Part shown: positions 9,428-16,275 of the stretch, one piece after another
Numbering within the stretch: the stretch's first letter is position 1
How the letters are laid out: the number at the start of each line of letters is the position of its first letter
Source of the DNA: an uncultured Collinsella sp.
GTDB taxonomy: Bacteria > Actinomycetota > Coriobacteriia > Coriobacteriales > Coriobacteriaceae
DNA length: 40,326 bases
Assembly: GCA_934650095.1 (NCBI GenBank)
Contig: CAKUFT010000014.1
Coordinates: 1 to 40,326 of the forward strand
Direction of reading: 5' to 3'
Notes under the pieces: model-generated
Told to the model about the DNA's origin: nothing
What the model saw: only the letters and a program-made list of their open reading frames with translations
Databases searched by the model: none
Made by a program: the position numbers and the translations under genes

Positions 9428-9648
9428 GCAATCACGTCTTGCGGCGTGTTGCCATCGCTCCTATTCGCATATATCAACAGGTTATTTCGCCCTTATTGCC
9501 TGACGCCTGCATTTATTATCCAACGTGTTCGCAATACGCCGTTCAGGCGATTGAGAAATACGGTGTTTTGAGAGGCTGCTGGCTTGCCGTGAGGCGCATC
9601 GCTCGCTGCAATCCCCTGCACGTCGGCGGTTATGACCCTGTGCCCTAG
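9424..9648 (+). CDS. yidD: Membrane protein insertion efficiency factor YidD
   Basis: The 74-residue protein has the characteristic core YQQVISPLLPDACIYYPTCS followed by QYAVQAIEKYGVLRGCW and the C-terminal HVGGYDPVP. The family is known to assist membrane protein insertion, probably at the inner face of the membrane through its amphipathic N-terminal helix. The ATG overlaps the rnpA stop codon, and yidC follows after 29 bp, matching the functional pairing with the YidC insertase. Confidence 0.95.
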   Translation: MSNHVLRRVAIAPIRIYQQVISPLLPDACIYYPTCSQYAVQAIEKYGVLRGCWLAVRRIARCNPLHVGGYDPVP

Positions 9649-9677
9649 CGGGCACTCGCTATCGGAGGAAAACTTAC

Positions 9678-10448
9678 ATGTGGGATTGGATCGTTAACAT
9701 CCTTTTTGAGCTGCTCAAGCTCATCCAGACCTTTGCGGTCGACTGGGGCCTGTCCATCATCATCCTGGTGGTCATTATCCGTCTGCTGCTGACGCCGCTT
9801 ATGCTCAAGTCGACCAAGTCGACGGCTCGCATGCAGGTGCTGCAGCCCAAGATGCTCGAGATTCAGGAGCGCTATGCCGATGATCCCCAGCGTCAGGCCG
9901 AGGAGATGCAGAAGTTCTACAGCGAGAACAAGTTCAACCCGATGGCTGGTTGTCTGCCACTGTTGATCCAGATGCCTGTCCTGTTTGCCTTGTTTACGCT
10001 GCTGCGCAACCTGCCGCAGTACTTTGACGAGGGCACGTTCTCGTTCTTTAACATCCTGCCCGATCTGACCACCACGCCGAGTGCTTCCTTTGCCGATGGC
10101 TTTATGGTTGCTCTGCCGGCGTTGGTCTGCCTGATCCTGTTTGCCGTCCTGACCCTGATTCCGCAGCTGTATATGTCGCGCAACCAGACTGGTCAGCAGG
10201 CTCAGAGCATGCGCATGATGGCCGTCGTCATGACCGTCATGATGCTCTGGATGGGCTGGAGCCTGCCCGTTGGCGTTCTGCTGTACTACGACGTGTCTTC
10301 TGCCTGGCAGGTTATCCAGCAGATCTTCGTGACGCAGAAGGTTATCGACAAGGCCAAGGCCGATGAGGAGGAGCGTCTTAAGAACGCCCCGCTGCAGGTT
10401 GAGGTTACGCGCCGCGAGAAGAAGCCGCGTCCGCACAAGAAGAAGTAG
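9678..10448 (+). CDS. yidC: Membrane protein insertase YidC/Oxa1 family
   Basis: The 256-residue integral membrane insertase starts after GGAGG (9663-9667). It contains the conserved core: the first transmembrane helix with the functional Arg35 (VVIIRLLLTP), a charged cytoplasmic hairpin with MQVLQPKMLEIQERY, then hydrophobic helices around residues 88-110, 135-160 and 173-215. The basic C-terminal tail (RREKKPRPHKKK) is typical for ribosome contact. There is no lipoprotein signal, so this is a short Gram-positive form without a cleaved N-terminus. It lies with yidD and jag, its usual partners. Confidence 0.95.
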   Translation: MWDWIVNILFELLKLIQTFAVDWGLSIIILVVIIRLLLTPLMLKSTKSTARMQVLQPKMLEIQERYADDPQRQAEEMQKFYSENKFNPMAGCLPLLIQMPVLFALFTLLRNLPQYFDEGTFSFFNILPDLTTTPSASFADGFMVALPALVCLILFAVLTLIPQLYMSRNQTGQQAQSMRMMAVVMTVMMLWMGWSLPVGVLLYYDVSSAWQVIQQIFVTQKVIDKAKADEEERLKNAPLQVEVTRREKKPRPHKKK

Positions 10449-10493
10449 TCGGGATATCAATCTTATTTAGGTACCTAACTTTTGGAGTACGTT

Positions 10494-11063
10494 ATGTCTG
10501 AAGAGATCATCGAGGATATGCTTGAGGAGGTTGCCCCGCAGGTTGCGGGCGATTATCCCGAGATTGCACAGCGCTACAAGGCTGGTGAAGAGTTGACCGA
10601 TGAGGAGCTTGACACCATTGCCGATGTTGCGATTTCTATTCTGCGTTCCATCCTTTCGCACTTCGATGCCGCCAACTCTCCTATCGATGAGTATGAGGGC
10701 GATGAGGGCGAGCTGATTCTGGATGTAACGGCTCCTGACCTTGCTGTTCTCATTGGTCGTCACGGTCGTACGCTTGATGCCCTTCAGGTTATGTTCTCGC
10801 TTCTGGTAAGCCGTAAGCTTGGCTTTAGGTATCCGGTTGTGGTGGACGTTGAGGGATACAAGAGTCGTCGTCAGGACAAGGTTGCCTCTATGGCTCAGTC
10901 TGCTGCCGAGCGTGCTATTCGCACTCACAAGAGTGTTTCGCTTCCGCCTATGAACGCCTATGAGCGCCGACTGGTTCATATTGCACTTCGTGGCAACGAT
11001 GCGGTCGATACTCATTCCGAGGGATCTGACCCCGATCGTCACGTAGTGATTGTTGCTCGATAA
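10494..11063 (+). CDS. jag: RNA-binding protein Jag/KhpB (KH and R3H domains)
   Basis: The start is placed at the ATG at 10494, behind GGAG at 10484-10487; an upstream TTG at 10482 is in frame but lacks such a site. The 189-residue protein has an acidic N-terminal Jag region (about 1-75). A KH domain follows with LAVLIGRHGRTLDALQVM, carrying the GRHG loop in place of GxxG. The C-terminal R3H domain has NAYERRLVHIALRG with the Arg-x3-His spacing. Homologues (KhpB/EloR) bind RNA and influence cell elongation. A strong terminator follows. Confidence 0.93.
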   Translation: MSEEIIEDMLEEVAPQVAGDYPEIAQRYKAGEELTDEELDTIADVAISILRSILSHFDAANSPIDEYEGDEGELILDVTAPDLAVLIGRHGRTLDALQVMFSLLVSRKLGFRYPVVVDVEGYKSRRQDKVASMAQSAAERAIRTHKSVSLPPMNAYERRLVHIALRGNDAVDTHSEGSDPDRHVVIVAR

Positions 11064-11081
11064 TCTACTCGAGCTTATGCT

Positions 11082-11113
11082 AAGGGGACGTGGTTTCCAC
11101 GTCCCCTTTTTTT
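11082..11113 (+). terminator. Rho-independent terminator after jag
   Basis: A 12-bp perfect stem (AAGGGGACGTGG with CCACGTCCCCTT) closes a three-base loop and ends in seven T residues (11107-11113). It closes the rpmH-jag unit. Confidence 0.9.
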
Positions 11114-11159
11114 GTCAAAAGTTCTCGATACACTGATTTTTGTCAGAAAGGAGCTTTCG

Positions 11160-11897
11160 TTGTTAGTACTTACTGATCAGCAAGCTGACGAGATGTTGAG
11201 TCGTCTAACTTCCTATTGCAAAGAGTATTCCTTGAGCGTAACTGATACTGAGCTGAGGAAATGTATTCAGCACTTGGATTTGGTTCTGGAAAAAAATAAG
11301 ACAACCAATCTTACCCGTATTCTTAACATAGAAGATGCTGCGGTACTTCATATCCTCGACTCTCTTGTTTTGCTCCCCTATATCAATAAGGCTCCTGAGG
11401 GAGCTTTGCTCGATATGGGGACAGGTGCGGGCTTCCCTGGTATTCCGTTAACCATAACCACGCATCGTAAAGCTACTTATATTGACTCTGTTGGTAAGAA
11501 GGTTGATGCCGTCAATTCTTTTGTTCATGCTCTTGGGTTGAAACATGCTCATGCGATTCATGATCGCCTTGAAGAATATGCTCGAAGTCATAAGAAGCAG
11601 TTTTCTGCCGTAACCGCCCGCGCACTTGCCCCTCTACCGATTCTTGTTGAGTATGCGGCTCCGTTCCTCAAGGATGGAGGTCTATTTGTTATCACCAAGG
11701 GTAATCCTTCGGATGAGGAGCTAGCTTCCGGCATGTCGGCAGCTAAGATTTGCGGCTTCACTTTGCTTCTTAATGACGCAATCGATTTGCCTGAGGGCTT
11801 GGGCCACAGAGAGTTCATTGTTCTCAAGAAGAGTCATCCAGCATCCGTTTCATTGCCTCGTGCAAATGGCATGGCTAAGAAGAATCCGCTTGCCTAG
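11160..11897 (+). CDS. rsmG: 16S rRNA (guanine(527)-N7)-methyltransferase RsmG
   Basis: The start is placed at TTG 11160, behind AAAGGAG (11147-11153) with a six-base gap. An earlier in-frame TTG at 11112 lies inside the jag terminator and is unlikely. The 245-residue protein has the SAM-binding loop LLDMGTGAGFPGIPL, preceded by HILDSL, the RsmG (GidB) signature. It methylates N7 of G527 in 16S rRNA; loss of the homologue gives low-level streptomycin resistance. Codon use is clearly more A/T-rich than in yidC or rlmN. It precedes parS-parAB, the usual arrangement. Confidence 0.93.
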   Translation: MLVLTDQQADEMLSRLTSYCKEYSLSVTDTELRKCIQHLDLVLEKNKTTNLTRILNIEDAAVLHILDSLVLLPYINKAPEGALLDMGTGAGFPGIPLTITTHRKATYIDSVGKKVDAVNSFVHALGLKHAHAIHDRLEEYARSHKKQFSAVTARALAPLPILVEYAAPFLKDGGLFVITKGNPSDEELASGMSAAKICGFTLLLNDAIDLPEGLGHREFIVLKKSHPASVSLPRANGMAKKNPLA

Positions 11898-11898
11898 A

Positions 11899-11914
11899 TG
11901 TTTCACGTGAAACA
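11899..11914. promoter_or_regulatory. parS centromere site 1
   Basis: This is a perfect 16-bp palindrome, TGTTTCACGTGAAACA, identical to the consensus ParB-binding parS site. It starts immediately after the rsmG stop codon. Confidence 0.95.
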
Positions 11915-11937
11915 TAATGGATATTAACAACTTGCAG

Positions 11938-11953
11938 TGTTTCACGTGAAACA
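11938..11953. promoter_or_regulatory. parS centromere site 2
   Basis: A second perfect TGTTTCACGTGAAACA begins exactly 39 bp after the start of site 1. Confidence 0.95.
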
Positions 11954-11976
11954 TGGCGGTTGATATCGAATCGGGA

Positions 11977-11992
11977 TGTTTCACGTGAAACA
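11977..11992. promoter_or_regulatory. parS centromere site 3
   Basis: A third perfect TGTTTCACGTGAAACA begins exactly 39 bp after the start of site 2. It ends 39 bp before the parA start codon. Confidence 0.95.
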
Positions 11993-12031
11993 TCCTCCGT
12001 TTAACAGCATTAATACACACCAGGAGGGACC

Positions 12032-12832
12032 GTGGGATTTCGCGACGTTAAGCGTTCTAAGAGCGCAAAAGACACGCGTATCATTGCAATCATCAACCAA
12101 AAAGGCGGCGTTGGTAAGTCAACGACGGCTGTAAATCTTGCCGCAGCACTTGGTGAGCAAGGTCGAAAGACGCTCATTGTCGATTTTGACCCGCAAGGTA
12201 ACAGCACCAGTGGTTTTGGAATCGAAAAAGAGGATCTTGATCACTGTATTTACGATGCATTGTTGAATGACGTGCCTGCAGAATCGCTCGTTCTTGATAC
12301 GAACTGCAAAAAAGTATTCGTAATTCCAGCTACAATTCAGCTTGCAGGTGCAGAAATTGAACTTGTGAGTGCGATTGCACGAGAAACTCGTCTAAAGGAT
12401 CTACTTGAGCCGATTCAGAATGAGTTTGACTTTATCTTCATTGACTGTCCGCCTTCGCTTGGACTTCTAACTATCAATGCGTTGACGGCTGCAGATAGCG
12501 TTTTGATTCCAATTCAGTGCGAGTATTACGCACTTGAAGGTGTTACCAAGCTCCTTGAGTCAATGAAGATGGTTAAATCGCGCTTGAATAAGGGCCTTGA
12601 TACGTATGGCGTGCTTATGACGATGTACGACTCGCGTACTTCTCTTTCAAATCAGGTAGTTGAAGAGGTTCAGTCGTACTTTGGTGACAAGGCGTTTAAA
12701 ACTTTGATTCCGCGTACGGTTAAAATCTCCGAAGCACCGTCTTTTGGTGAGCCCGTAATTACCTATGCACCTCAAAATAAGGGTGCAAAAGCATATATGA
12801 ACCTTGCAAAAGAGGTGATCAAGCGTGCCTAG
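12032..12832 (+). CDS. parA: Chromosome partitioning ATPase ParA/Soj
   Basis: The 266-residue deviant Walker ATPase binds DNA non-specifically and works with ParB-parS to segregate origins. It starts with GTG at 12032 after AGGAGG. The deviant Walker A motif is KGGVGKST (residues 24-31), with A' motif FDPQGNSTSGFG and Walker B region FIFIDCPPSLGLLT. No N-terminal helix-turn-helix is present, so it is a chromosomal (Soj-type) ParA. Its end overlaps the parB start by 8 bp. The gene is noticeably A/T-richer than the flanking housekeeping genes. Confidence 0.97.
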   Translation: MGFRDVKRSKSAKDTRIIAIINQKGGVGKSTTAVNLAAALGEQGRKTLIVDFDPQGNSTSGFGIEKEDLDHCIYDALLNDVPAESLVLDTNCKKVFVIPATIQLAGAEIELVSAIARETRLKDLLEPIQNEFDFIFIDCPPSLGLLTINALTAADSVLIPIQCEYYALEGVTKLLESMKMVKSRLNKGLDTYGVLMTMYDSRTSLSNQVVEEVQSYFGDKAFKTLIPRTVKISEAPSFGEPVITYAPQNKGAKAYMNLAKEVIKRA

Positions 12833-13730
12833 TGCAAAGAAACGTGGCGGATTGGGCCGTGGACTCAACGCGCTCGTGTCTGAAGCCGAATATGAAACCG
12901 GTGGTTCTGCAACTTCTGCTTCAAATTCAGCAGCAGAGACTAAGCTTCCAATTGAAGACATTGTTCCAAACCCAAATCAGCCACGCATCCACTTTAACGA
13001 AACTGAACTACGTGAGTTAAGTGAATCAATTCAGGAGCACGGTGTTCTGCAGCCGCTTTTGGTTCGCAAGCATGGTAACGGATATGAGATCATTGCTGGT
13101 GAACGCCGTTATCAGGCATCGAAACTCGCTGGTCTGGAAGAATTGCCAGTCATCATTAAAGATGTTAATGATGAAGAGATGCTTGCTCTTGCACTTATCG
13201 AGAATCTTCAACGTTCCGATCTGAATCCCGTCGAAGAGGCAAAGGGCTATCGACAGCTTATCGATGCAAGCGGTATGACGCAGGAGGCCTTGTCAAGGGC
13301 CGTCAGTAAATCGCGCTCAGCGATCACTAATTCGCTCCGCCTCCTAGACCTTCCTGATGTTGTTCAACAGATGATTTTCGAAGGAAAGCTTACTGCTGGC
13401 CATGCAAGGGCAATTTTGGCCGTTCCCTATGAAGATGCTCGAATCAGGCTTGCTGAGAAGGTAGTTGCAGAAGGTCTTTCGGTGCGTGCGACAGAAAATC
13501 TTGCTCCATTGTTTTCTGCCGGAGAGACGCCGAAGACATCCAGACCCGCAACACCTCAGTCGTTTAAGAAGGCTGCTCGCGTTCTTCGTCAGGTATTCAA
13601 TACTAACGTGCGAGTGAAGAGCTCCCGTGGTAAGAATAAGATTGAAATTGAGTTCAAAGACGAAGAAGAGCTCTCCCGTATCCTTGGCGAAATGATTCAA
13701 TTTGGTCAGGAGGATCAAGATGAAGAATAA
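12825..13730 (+). CDS. parB: Chromosome partitioning protein ParB/Spo0J
   Basis: The 301-residue CTP-dependent clamp loads at parS. Order of parts: a Gly-rich N-terminal ParA-activating tail (KKRGGLGRGLNALV), a CTP-binding ParB/Srx domain with GERRYQASKLAG (canonical GERRxRA with Gln-Ala here), ENLQRSDLNPVEEA, a helix-turn-helix (TQEALSRAVSKSRSAITNSLRLL) and a C-terminal dimerisation domain. It starts at GTG 12825 inside the end of parA. Three parS sites upstream of parA are the cognate sites. Its stop codon lies inside the following small gene. Confidence 0.97.
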   Translation: MPSAKKRGGLGRGLNALVSEAEYETGGSATSASNSAAETKLPIEDIVPNPNQPRIHFNETELRELSESIQEHGVLQPLLVRKHGNGYEIIAGERRYQASKLAGLEELPVIIKDVNDEEMLALALIENLQRSDLNPVEEAKGYRQLIDASGMTQEALSRAVSKSRSAITNSLRLLDLPDVVQQMIFEGKLTAGHARAILAVPYEDARIRLAEKVVAEGLSVRATENLAPLFSAGETPKTSRPATPQSFKKAARVLRQVFNTNVRVKSSRGKNKIEIEFKDEEELSRILGEMIQFGQEDQDEE

Positions 13731-13974
13731 GTTTCTCGCGGCCATTGCTTTGGCAACTACTATCGCCGCTGGTGCCTTTGCCGGATACAAGATCGCGACA
13801 GACGAGGAGTTGCGAGGTCGACTGCTTCGCGGAGCTCAGGATATCGTTGACACATCTAAGAAGAAAATGGATGTGATGACCGAAGATGTCGCAATGCGGA
13901 CTGCTCAGGTAACTAAGAATCCAAAGATTAACCAAGATTGGGTTAATCATCAGTGGGAGAATGTTGGCTTTTAG
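13720..13974 (+). CDS. Small membrane-anchored protein of unknown function, coupled to parB
   Basis: The 84-residue protein is not recognised. The start is the ATG at 13720, set by AGGAGG at 13709-13714, and it overlaps the last 11 bases of parB, so it is probably translated with parB. Residues about 4-22 (FLAAIALATTIAAGAFAGYK) form one hydrophobic segment. The remainder is a charged amphipathic region rich in Lys/Asp/Glu (LLRGAQDIVDTSKKKMDVM). That layout resembles YtxH-like small proteins, but similarity of layout is not proof. A terminator follows at 14002. Confidence 0.8.
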   Translation: MKNKFLAAIALATTIAAGAFAGYKIATDEELRGRLLRGAQDIVDTSKKKMDVMTEDVAMRTAQVTKNPKINQDWVNHQWENVGF

Positions 13975-14001
13975 GTACCTAACAATTACCCGCCTTTTCT
14001 A

Positions 14002-14045
14002 AAGGGGTCCTTGTCTGGTTTATGAGACAAGGACCCCTTATTTTG
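14002..14045 (+). terminator. Terminator of the rsmG-parAB unit
   Basis: A 15-bp perfect stem (AAGGGGTCCTTGTCT at 14002-14016 with AGACAAGGACCCCTT at 14025-14039) has an 8-base loop and is followed by TATTTTGG. Confidence 0.8.
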
Positions 14046-14089
14046 GCTCAAAAATGTCCAATTAGTACTAGTGAATTAAGAACTTAGGA

Positions 14090-14133
14090 TATAAATGAAA
14101 CAGCCCCGGTTGCATTATTGCAACCGGGGCTGT
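14090..14133 (-). terminator. Terminator of rlmN
   Basis: A 15-bp perfect stem (14100-14114 with 14119-14133, ACAGCCCCGGTTGCA) and loop TTAT are followed on the minus strand by the T-rich TTCATTTATA. It lies about 40 bp past the rlmN stop codon and faces the parAB terminator. Confidence 0.75.
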
Positions 14134-14171
14134 CCGATGTTTCACATGAAACGTTATAGGGCGAGACTCCC

Positions 14172-15224
14172 CTATGCGTTCTTCTGAACCTTGAAGCGTT
14201 GCTTCAACTGACCGCAGGCAGCGTCAATGTCGTTGCCACGAGAATTACGAATCGTGGTCTCAATGCCACGGGACTCAAGGCGGCGCTGAAGATCTTCGAC
14301 CTTGTGGATCGGAGACGGCTTGAGCGGGCTGCCCTCAATGTCGTTGAGCTGAATCAGATTGACATGGCACAGCGTTCCCTCGCAGAAGTCGCAAAGTGCT
14401 TGCATCTCGGGATTGGTGTCGTTGACACCTTCGATCATTGCGTATTCGTAAGTCGGGCGGCGTCCGGTCTTCTCGGTATAAAGCTGCAGAGCCTCGTGAA
14501 GGCGCAGCAGCGTGTATTTCTTAACGCCGGGCATAAGCTTGTTGCGCGTAGATTGGATGGCGGAGTGCAGCGAGACGGCAAGCGTAAACTGCTCTGGAAT
14601 GTCGGCGAACTTGCGAATGCCGGGAATAACGCCGCTGGTAGAGACGGTAAGGTGGCGTGCGCCAATACCGATGCCGTCGGGATCGTTGAGGATGCGCAGG
14701 GCCTTGAGCACCTCGTCATAGTTGGCGAAGGGCTCGCCCTGGCCCATGAAGACGACGCTCGTTGCACGCTCGCCAAAATCGTTAGAAACGTGGAGCACCT
14801 GGTCAACGATTTCCTGTGCGGTCAACGAACGCTTAAGACCGTTGAGGCCGGTGGCGCAAAAAGCGCAGCCCATGCCGCAGCCGGCCTGGGTGGAAACACA
14901 GACGGAAAGCTTGTTGCGACGCGGCATGCCAACGGTCTCGACGGAAATGCCATCGTGATACTCGAGAAGATACTTGCGAGAGCCGTCCTTGGAAACCTGC
15001 TTGGTGAGCTCTGTCGGCGTATCGAAGGCAAAAGCCTCTTTAAGCTGCTCGCGGAAAGCCTTGGGAAGGTTGGTCATATCATCAAACGAACAAACGTTCT
15101 TCTCAAAGACCCATTCAATAAGCTGCTTGGCGCGGAAGGTGGGCTGGCCAAGTTCGGCAACAAGCTCGCGAATATCGTTTTGGCTCAAGTCGCGAATGTC
15201 CTGAGATTTAGTCCTGGGATTCAT
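14172..15224 (-). CDS. rlmN: Dual-specificity 23S rRNA/tRNA adenine-C2 methyltransferase RlmN
   Basis: The 350-residue radical-SAM enzyme methylates C2 of A2503 in 23S rRNA and of A37 in some tRNAs. The iron-sulfur CxxxCxxC motif is Cys116-Cys120-Cys123 within STQAGCGMGCAFCATG. The catalytic C-terminal Cys is Cys337 in DIDAACGQL. The conserved VVFMGQGEPFANYD loop is present. Length is normal. It is transcribed divergently from ddl. Confidence 0.97.
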   Translation of the reverse strand: MNPRTKSQDIRDLSQNDIRELVAELGQPTFRAKQLIEWVFEKNVCSFDDMTNLPKAFREQLKEAFAFDTPTELTKQVSKDGSRKYLLEYHDGISVETVGMPRRNKLSVCVSTQAGCGMGCAFCATGLNGLKRSLTAQEIVDQVLHVSNDFGERATSVVFMGQGEPFANYDEVLKALRILNDPDGIGIGARHLTVSTSGVIPGIRKFADIPEQFTLAVSLHSAIQSTRNKLMPGVKKYTLLRLHEALQLYTEKTGRRPTYEYAMIEGVNDTNPEMQALCDFCEGTLCHVNLIQLNDIEGSPLKPSPIHKVEDLQRRLESRGIETTIRNSRGNDIDAACGQLKQRFKVQKNA

Positions 15225-15239
15225 GGAAGCCTTTCGATT

Positions 15240-15269
15240 TTGGGGAAACGTAGAGGGTATCGCTACAAT
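15240..15269 (+). promoter_or_regulatory. Possible promoter of ddl-dinG
   Basis: A TTGGGG at 15240-15245 and a TACAAT at 15264-15269 are 18 bases apart, 40 bp upstream of the ddl start. The -35 matches the consensus poorly but resembles the TTGGGA of the tRNA promoter at 40258. Confidence 0.4.
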
Positions 15270-15309
15270 ATGGTATCAGCTGCAGAAATTATAGAGGAGG
15301 AGTCTGCCC

Positions 15310-16275
15310 ATGCCGGGTAAAAGCCTAGAGAACATGCACGTAGCGGTCTTGGCAGGTGGTCATTCCGCTGAGCGCGAGATTTCGCTCAATTCGGGAAAAA
15401 ACGTCGTGGTGGCCCTGAAGGAGGCCGGCTACACCTCGGTTGAACTGCTGGATACGGCTGCCGATAACTTTATGGTGACCATGGCAACCGGCGGCTTTGA
15501 CGTGGCGTTTATCGCTATGCACGGAGCTGGCGGCGAGGATGGTGCCATGCAGGGTGCCATGGAGACCTTGGGTATCCCCTACACGGCTTCTGGAGTGCTC
15601 GCGAGCGCCTGTGGTGCCGATAAGGAGGTCTCCAAGCTCCTGTACGCCAAGGCAGGCATCCCCATTGCTCCCGGTCTGGCACTCGAGACGGGCGACGAAG
15701 TCGATATCGATCACATCGTCGAGGTTTGTGGCGAACGCTGCTTTGTGAAGCCCGCCGTCAACGGTTCGAGCTATGGCATCTCCCTGGTTCATGAGCCCTC
15801 TGAGCTGCCCGCGGCGATCGCCAAGGCTTTTGAGTACGGAGATAAGGTGCTGGTCGAGAAGTGCATCGAGGGAACCGAGATCACGGTGGGCGTATATGGC
15901 GAGGATGAAGTTCGCGCCCTGCCGATCGTCGAGATCCGCAAGCCCGAGGACTGCGAGTTCTACGATCTGGACGTAAAGTACGTCGACCCCACGGATATCC
16001 ATCGCATTCCGGCGCAGATTTCGCCTGAGAACTACGCCCGTGCCCAGGAACTTGCCTGTGCTGCCCACAAGGCCCTCGGTTGCCTGGGTATCTCGCGCAG
16101 CGACTTTATCGTGAGCGAGGACGGCCCCGTTATCCTCGAGACCAATACGATTCCGGGTATGACCGATACGTCGCTGTATCCGGATGAGATCCGCCATACG
16201 GACGATATGACGTTCCCGCAGGTCTGCGACAGCCTGATTCGCATGGGTCTTCGCCGAGCGGGCGTTGCATGCTAA
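15310..16275 (+). CDS. ddl: D-alanine--D-alanine ligase
   Basis: The 321-residue ATP-grasp enzyme joins two D-Ala residues for peptidoglycan synthesis in the cytoplasm. Signature segments are the N-terminal LAGGHSAEREISLNSG, the KPAVNGSSYGIS ATP-grasp loop and the C-terminal ETNTIPGMTDTSLYP, which carries metal and substrate ligands. The active-site Tyr in SSYGIS predicts a D-Ala rather than a D-Lac ligase. GAGGAGG precedes the ATG. Its stop overlaps the next gene by 7 bp. Confidence 0.96.
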   Translation: MPGKSLENMHVAVLAGGHSAEREISLNSGKNVVVALKEAGYTSVELLDTAADNFMVTMATGGFDVAFIAMHGAGGEDGAMQGAMETLGIPYTASGVLASACGADKEVSKLLYAKAGIPIAPGLALETGDEVDIDHIVEVCGERCFVKPAVNGSSYGISLVHEPSELPAAIAKAFEYGDKVLVEKCIEGTEITVGVYGEDEVRALPIVEIRKPEDCEFYDLDVKYVDPTDIHRIPAQISPENYARAQELACAAHKALGCLGISRSDFIVSEDGPVILETNTIPGMTDTSLYPDEIRHTDDMTFPQVCDSLIRMGLRRAGVAC

